NCBI RefSeq assembly: GCF_035938995.1
Contig: NZ_DASZGI010000316.1
Coordinates: forward strand, 1 to 26,488
DNA from: DASZGI01 sp035938995
GTDB taxonomy: Bacteria; Actinomycetota; Actinomycetes; Streptomycetales; Catenulisporaceae
Length of the DNA: 26,488 bases
Direction: 5' to 3'
In this document: piece by piece, positions 22,831-26,488 of the stretch
Layout: the number at the start of each line of letters is the position of its first letter
Numbering within the stretch: position 1 is the first letter of the stretch
Notes under the pieces: generated by a model
What the model was told of the DNA's origin: nothing
Databases searched by the model: none
The model's input: only the letters and a program-made list of their open reading frames with translations
Program-made: the position numbers and the translations under genes

Positions 22831-24075
22831 TCATATGGCCGGGATGAGCGCCGCAGGAGCAGGTTGCGGCGCTTTGACGGGGGCGCTGACCGGTCCCGGC
22901 GCCAGGGTCCGCATGGCGCCCGTCGGCGGCGGCGCGACAGGTATGACAAAGTATTGCGATGATCCTGCGGCGGTTGTGCCGACGGCGAGGACGCACACGT
23001 ACACAGCGGCTGCGGCGGCTCTCGACACCGGCCAGCGGCGGCGGTGCCCGAGTGGTCCGGCGGCCGGCCGGATCGCGGCCGATGTGACGGGCATGACCAA
23101 GGTGGTGGTCGCCACGGGTTCGGGGTCTGCGAGGCGGTGCAGCAGGACGGTGACGGAGGCGCAATCGGGGCGGTGGGCCGGGTCGCGGGCGGTCATCGCG
23201 TCCAGCAGCCGGACCCAGCCCGCTCCGAGCGAGAGTGGGATCTGCGGTTGGCGCCAGAGTCGGGCCAGGGCCTGCTCCAGCACCGGTCCCGAGAAGGCGC
23301 GCACGCCGGTGAGTGCTTCGAGGAGCAGCAGGCCCAGAGCGTACACGTCGCAGGCGGGTCCGCTCTCGCCGCTCTCGACCTGTTCGGGGGCGACGTAGGC
23401 CGCGGTACCGGTCAACTGGCCGGGCGCGGTCACGGTCTGGTCCTTCTGGTCGCTGCGGGCGATGCCGAAGTCGGCGAGGAAGATCTGCCCCTTGTGGCCG
23501 AGCAGCACGTTGGAGGGCTTGACGTCCCGGTGCACGACACCGTGGCTGTGGATGTAGTCCAGCGCCCCTGCGAGCGCCGAGCCGATGCGTTTGGCTTCGT
23601 CTTGCGGGAGGGATCCCGCGGCGATCCGCGCGGCCAGCGTCGTGCCCTGGATGAGGGGCATGACCAGGTATTGCCGACCGTCGCCGAGGGCGGCGTCATA
23701 GAGCGGAACCAAGTTGGGATGCTGGAGGCGCGCGAGCAGCTGTACCTCGCGCTCGAAGCGCGCGGCCTGAGCGGAACTCTGTCCACCGTAGAGGACCTTG
23801 ATCGCGACGTCGCGGTGCAGCCTGCGGTCGAACCCCCGATACACCTCTCCAGCGCCGCCGCGGCCGAGCAGGGGGCCGATCTCGTAACGCTCACCGGCCC
23901 GCCAGGGCGGTGGGCTCGACGCGCCATGCGCTGGCGCCCGCGCTGCCCGGGCCGTCGTGTGGGCGGCGTGCGGGCCGCGCGCAGCCCGTGGCCCGGCGTC
24001 GCCTCGGGATCGGTCGCAGGACCCTGACGTGAGGGGCGGCGCGCCCTGGGCGGTCAAGTTCCCGCGATCGCCCAT
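22831..24075 (-). CDS. Membrane-anchored Hanks-type Ser/Thr protein kinase
   Basis: The 414-aa protein has all key kinase motifs. These are glycine loop LGRGGAGEVYRG (70-81), catalytic lysine K93 in VAIKVL, HRDVKPSN (172-179) with catalytic D174, DFG (192-194) and APE (219-221). The activation loop SDQKDQTVTAPGQLTGT has several Thr that could be autophosphorylated. One transmembrane helix at about 342-360 is followed by a Pro/Ala-rich tail of about 50 residues with no PASTA or other sensor domain. The first 60 residues are Ala/Arg-rich. The ATG at 24075 lies within the end of the STAS gene (22-nt overlap), so the two are co-expressed and may work together. Phosphorylation targets are unknown. 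Confidence 0.93.
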   Translation of the reverse strand: MGDRGNLTAQGAPPLTSGSCDRSRGDAGPRAARGPHAAHTTARAARAPAHGASSPPPWRAGERYEIGPLLGRGGAGEVYRGFDRRLHRDVAIKVLYGGQSSAQAARFEREVQLLARLQHPNLVPLYDAALGDGRQYLVMPLIQGTTLAARIAAGSLPQDEAKRIGSALAGALDYIHSHGVVHRDVKPSNVLLGHKGQIFLADFGIARSDQKDQTVTAPGQLTGTAAYVAPEQVESGESGPACDVYALGLLLLEALTGVRAFSGPVLEQALARLWRQPQIPLSLGAGWVRLLDAMTARDPAHRPDCASVTVLLHRLADPEPVATTTLVMPVTSAAIRPAAGPLGHRRRWPVSRAAAAAVYVCVLAVGTTAAGSSQYFVIPVAPPPTGAMRTLAPGPVSAPVKAPQPAPAALIPAI

Positions 24076-24440
24076 GCCCAGGGCCTTTGCTGGTGTGCGG
24101 CGGGAGGAGGTGGTGTATCGAAGGCGGGCGGGGCGGGGATCTGCGCCGCGTCCCCGAGGAGGGCGGTCAGCTCGAACAACCGGGCGACCGGGAGTGATAC
24201 AGCAGCCACGTGCACACTGCCCCCGGCCGCCGCCACGTACTGATCGAAGGCCTGAAGTGCGCGCAGTCCGGCGCAGTCCATGAAGGTGGTCTGGGACAGG
24301 TCCAGCAGGATCGGCCCGCTCGCGGGGCCGGCCAGAATCCGTAGCCGGAGCAGCAGATCCCCGGCGGTGGCCAGGTCGACCTCGCCGCGCACGGCGATCA
24401 TGTGTACGTGTTCGTCACGCCGGGTGGGAAGTACATCCAT
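24054..24440 (-). CDS. STAS-domain protein (anti-anti-sigma-like)
   Basis: The 128-aa protein is one STAS domain (residues about 10-105) with a Pro-rich tail. The motif usually written DSSGL or DCSGL reads DCAGL here (in LDLSQTTFMDCAGLRALQAF), so Ala replaces the serine that anti-sigma kinases phosphorylate. The protein could be a permanently active antagonist or a structural sensor that no longer switches by phosphorylation. The ATG at 24440 has GCGAGG seven bases upstream and begins MDVLPTRRDEHVHMIAV. Its 3' end overlaps the Ser/Thr kinase start by 22 nt. No RsbW-like kinase is next to it. Confidence 0.88.
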   Translation of the reverse strand: MDVLPTRRDEHVHMIAVRGEVDLATAGDLLLRLRILAGPASGPILLDLSQTTFMDCAGLRALQAFDQYVAAAGGSVHVAAVSLPVARLFELTALLGDAAQIPAPPAFDTPPPPAAHQQRPWAWAIAGT

Positions 24441-24930
24441 GCACGGCCTCGCGCTTCGGGTTGCCGAGCGCCGAGTGCGTGGTGGCGTGCGGCCGGATCG
24501 CGCGGGCCGCACACCCTGACGCCTCCTGCGCCGGGATCACGGCGCCGGGGTCTGGAGCGTCATGGATTACTTTGACGATACTCGAAATAAGCGGAGGTGA
24601 AACCCGGCCGACCGGATCGCACCGCGTCGCAGTTCGGGGTCGTCGCGGATCGCGTCCCCACCGGACCGATTGACGGCCGGATCGTGTCCGGCGTTCGCAC
24701 GATTTTTCTGGTCTGGCCAGGTTCGGGGCGGTACGCTGGGGATGTCACTCCGGACCCCGGCGGCGAGAACATCCATAGCAGTCACGGATATTCTCCACTG
24801 TCCGGGGTTTCATGCGTGCGGGCTGGTTCGGCTTCGGGCGACGCGCCCGGGGCGGGCGTGGCCGGCGCGGTGAGTCGGCCGTGCGGCGGATGCGAGTCTG
24901 TGAACGCTGCCCGCTCACCTGGGAGTCCTC
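24441..24930. other. Intergenic stretch between divergent STAS and GlsB/YeaQ genes
   Basis: No convincing gene. A plus-strand frame from 24597 runs through into the GlsB/YeaQ gene in the wrong frame and is a shadow. GTCT (24711-24714) and CGGTAC (24729-24734), 14 nt apart, are close to the actinobacterial sigma-B pattern GNNT-N14-16-GGGTAY, but one -10 base is off and the site is about 195 nt from the start codon. Confidence 0.35.
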
Positions 24931-25215
24931 ATGGGCATCATCGCCTGGATCGTGCTCGGAATCATCGCCGGCGCCATCGCCGAACACCTCATCAGCCGCC
25001 GCGAGTCGCACGGCATCATCATCACCTGCCTGATCGGCGTCGCCGGGGCACTGCTGGGAGGGTGGCTGGCCACCAAGCTCTTCCACGTCCACAGCCTGCA
25101 GGGCTTCTTCAACATCTCCACCTGGATCACCGCGCTGGCCGGATCGACCGTGCTGCTCGGCGCCGTGCACCTGGTGGAAGGCCAGCGCGGTGGCAGGCGC
25201 AGCGTGCGCCGATAA
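24931..25215 (+). CDS. GlsB/YeaQ/YmgE family stress membrane protein
   Basis: The 94-aa protein has three hydrophobic segments. The family pattern is MGIIAWIVLGIIAGAIAEHL, then ITCLIGVAGALLGGWLA, then WITALAGSTVLLGAVHL, with a basic tail (GQRGGRRSVRR). These small membrane proteins (also called transglycosylase-associated) are induced by stress in many bacteria; the molecular function is unknown. GGGAG lies five bases before the ATG. The gene is followed by a palindromic hairpin, so it is probably monocistronic. Confidence 0.92.
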   Translation: MGIIAWIVLGIIAGAIAEHLISRRESHGIIITCLIGVAGALLGGWLATKLFHVHSLQGFFNISTWITALAGSTVLLGAVHLVEGQRGGRRSVRR

Positions 25216-25260
25216 GCCGGCAGGCACGGAACCGCACGCCGACGCACGGAGTCAGGGAGT

Positions 25261-25280
25261 GCCGGTGACCAGTCACCGGC
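25261..25280. terminator. Palindromic hairpin after GlsB/YeaQ
   Basis: GCCGGTGAC and GTCACCGGC are perfect 9-bp arms separated by CA. The hairpin starts 46 nt after the GlsB/YeaQ stop and lacks a T-run. It may be a terminator, or an operator for the GAF-ANTAR gene 107 nt downstream. Confidence 0.45.
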
Positions 25281-25386
25281 GCCCGCCGTCTCCGGACCTG
25301 TGCCCATGCGCACGGCGTAGGCAGCCACGCACAAACAGGCCGATCATGCCCTACAGCAGCGTGCGCAGCGTGGCCTAGGAGAGGCG

Positions 25387-26118
25387 GTGTCACCCGTGGT
25401 CAGCGACCGGATGGCCGTGGTCATCGCGCTGCTGGACGGCGACCGGGACCGGGGCGCGAACCTCCCGCAGACGGTGCCCGCCAAGGCCGCGATCGCGCTG
25501 GGGGTCGACGGCATCTGCGCCGGACTGGGCACCGGACCGTCGGGCCTGGTGCTGTCCTGGGGCCAGGAGGCGGTCGGCGTCGCGATGGAGGACCTGCAGT
25601 TCACCCTCGGCCAAGGCCCCGGCCTGGACGCCGCCGCCGGGGCGCCCGTCCTGGTTCCGGACCTGGACGCCGCGTCGGCGCGCTGGCCGGTGTTCGTCCC
25701 GGCCGCCGCCGAATTGGGGGTGCGCGCGGTGTTCGCGCTGCCGCTTCGGATCGGGGCGATCAGCGTCGGTGCGCTGCTGGCCCACCGCGCCATGGCCGGG
25801 CCGCTGGTCGACGGCGCGCTCGCGGACGCCTTCGCCCTGGCCGACGCGGTCACCCTCCTGCTGCTGCACCGGGAGTCGGCCGGGACCGGCCGGGCCGGGT
25901 CCGCCGACGACGGGCCGCGGCCGGGCTGGGCGCGGCCCGCGACCTACCGGGCCGAGGTGCACCAGGCGACCGGGATGATCAGCGTGCAGCTCGGGGTGAG
26001 CCTGGCCGAGGCCCTGGTGCGACTGCGCGCGTACGCCTACGCCGACGGCCGCCTGATCGCCGAGGTCGCCACCGATGTCGTAGGCCGCCGCCTGCGCTTC
26101 GACGATCACGACCGGTAG
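25387..26118 (+). CDS. GAF-ANTAR domain regulator
   Basis: The 243-aa protein has a GAF-type sensor domain at about residues 25-160 (FTLGQGPGLDAAAGAPVLVP, then AVFALPLRIGAISVGALLAH). An ANTAR domain follows at about 185-240 (YRAEVHQATGMISVQLGVSL, then AEALVRLRAYAYADGRLIAE). ANTAR domains bind paired RNA hairpins and prevent termination or alter translation; the GAF part would sense a ligand or redox state. The GTG at 25387 has AGGAG five bases upstream. A second GAF protein starts 64 nt downstream on the same strand and is probably co-transcribed. The window shows no clear twin hexaloop hairpin target. Confidence 0.92.
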   Translation: MSPVVSDRMAVVIALLDGDRDRGANLPQTVPAKAAIALGVDGICAGLGTGPSGLVLSWGQEAVGVAMEDLQFTLGQGPGLDAAAGAPVLVPDLDAASARWPVFVPAAAELGVRAVFALPLRIGAISVGALLAHRAMAGPLVDGALADAFALADAVTLLLLHRESAGTGRAGSADDGPRPGWARPATYRAEVHQATGMISVQLGVSLAEALVRLRAYAYADGRLIAEVATDVVGRRLRFDDHDR

Positions 26119-26182
26119 GACTGCCGTGAGTGATGCAGCGCTGCCCGCGACGCCCCTTCGGGCCTATCGTGAGGGTGTGACC

Positions 26183-26488
26183 ATGACCCGTGAAGAACAA
26201 CTGATCGATGCGTTCGTCGAAGCCGCCGACACTCTCGTCGACGACTTCGACGTGATCGAGTTCCTGCACACCGTGGCCGGACGCTGCGTGCAGCTGCTCG
26301 ACGTGGACGCCGCGGGGCTGATGCTCGCCGACCAGCACGGGCAACTACACGCCACCGCCGCGTCCACCGAGAGCGCGCGCCTGCTGGAGCTGTTCGAGTT
26401 GCAGGCCGACGCAGGCCCCTGCATGGACGCGTTCCGCACCGGCACGCAGGTGGTCAACGCCGATCTGGGAGCGAGCCAAGAGCGCTGG
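26183..26488 (+). CDS. GAF-domain protein, probably GAF-ANTAR (partial)
   Basis: The 102 visible codons begin MTREEQLIDAFVEAADTLVD and continue FDVIEFLHTVAGRCVQLLDV. This is the N-terminus of the GAF-ANTAR family, followed by DAAGLMLADQHGQLHATAAS and the GAF strand region. The right edge cuts it before any ANTAR domain, so the second domain is assumed from family resemblance. The ATG at 26183 fits the family start and has GAGGGTG upstream. A GTG at 26126, in frame and with AGGA five bases before it, would add 19 residues and remains possible. Confidence 0.85.
   Translation, partial: MTREEQLIDAFVEAADTLVDDFDVIEFLHTVAGRCVQLLDVDAAGLMLADQHGQLHATAASTESARLLELFELQADAGPCMDAFRTGTQVVNADLGASQERW

Noticed and set aside
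24711..24734. Sigma-B-like promoter upstream of GlsB/YeaQ
   Set aside because: One mismatch in the -10 box and nearly 200 nt to the start codon make it too weak to call alone.
24597..25268. 223-codon plus-strand frame over the GlsB/YeaQ gene
   Set aside because: It covers the GlsB/YeaQ gene in the wrong frame, and its C-terminal half is a His/Arg-rich shadow.

Overview
The window is high-GC DNA with GTG as well as ATG starts, many 1- or 4-nt start/stop overlaps and a set of families typical of filamentous Actinomycetota (GAF/ANTAR regulators, a STAS protein, a Hanks-type kinase, DUF1206, DUF1345, GlsB/YeaQ). It is most likely a chromosomal piece of a Streptomyces-like or Catenulispora-like bacterium. 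No rRNA, tRNA, CRISPR array, transposase or phage structural gene was seen. All calls come from reading the sequence; family names rest on remembered motifs, not on a search.

Region 1 (1-10909, minus strand) is one tightly coupled operon read leftward from a promoter near 10871-10898. The order is an 11-codon leader, a phospholipase D-superfamily protein (685 aa), a 1152-aa beta-rich DUF6603-like protein, a 1026-aa protein of unknown family, and the first 731 codons of another giant unknown protein that runs off the left edge. Every junction overlaps by 1 or 4 nt, so the proteins are probably made in fixed proportion and act together. None has an evident signal peptide. This is the best candidate in the window for an undescribed system.

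Region 2 (about 11200-17000, plus strand) holds a small membrane protein and then a cassette bracketed by two closely related SnoaL/NTF2-like proteins. Each SnoaL gene has the same promoter, with an ACTTGA-N4-TCAAGT palindrome on the -35 box, and a third copy lies farther upstream. Between them lie an ABC-F ATPase, a possible leader/attenuator, a GNAT acetyltransferase and an extra translation initiation factor IF-1 overlapping it by 4 nt. Three of these genes touch the ribosome or resemble resistance genes, which suggests a translation-stress or antibiotic-response cassette.

Region 3 (17000-26488) is a stress and signalling neighbourhood. It contains small membrane proteins, DUF1345, an unknown helical protein followed by a diacylglycerol-kinase-type lipid kinase, a convergent DUF1206 protein, and a pair of related 183-aa proteins. 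A STAS protein overlaps a membrane-anchored Ser/Thr kinase, and a GlsB/YeaQ protein precedes a GAF-ANTAR RNA-binding regulator and the start of a second GAF protein cut by the right edge.
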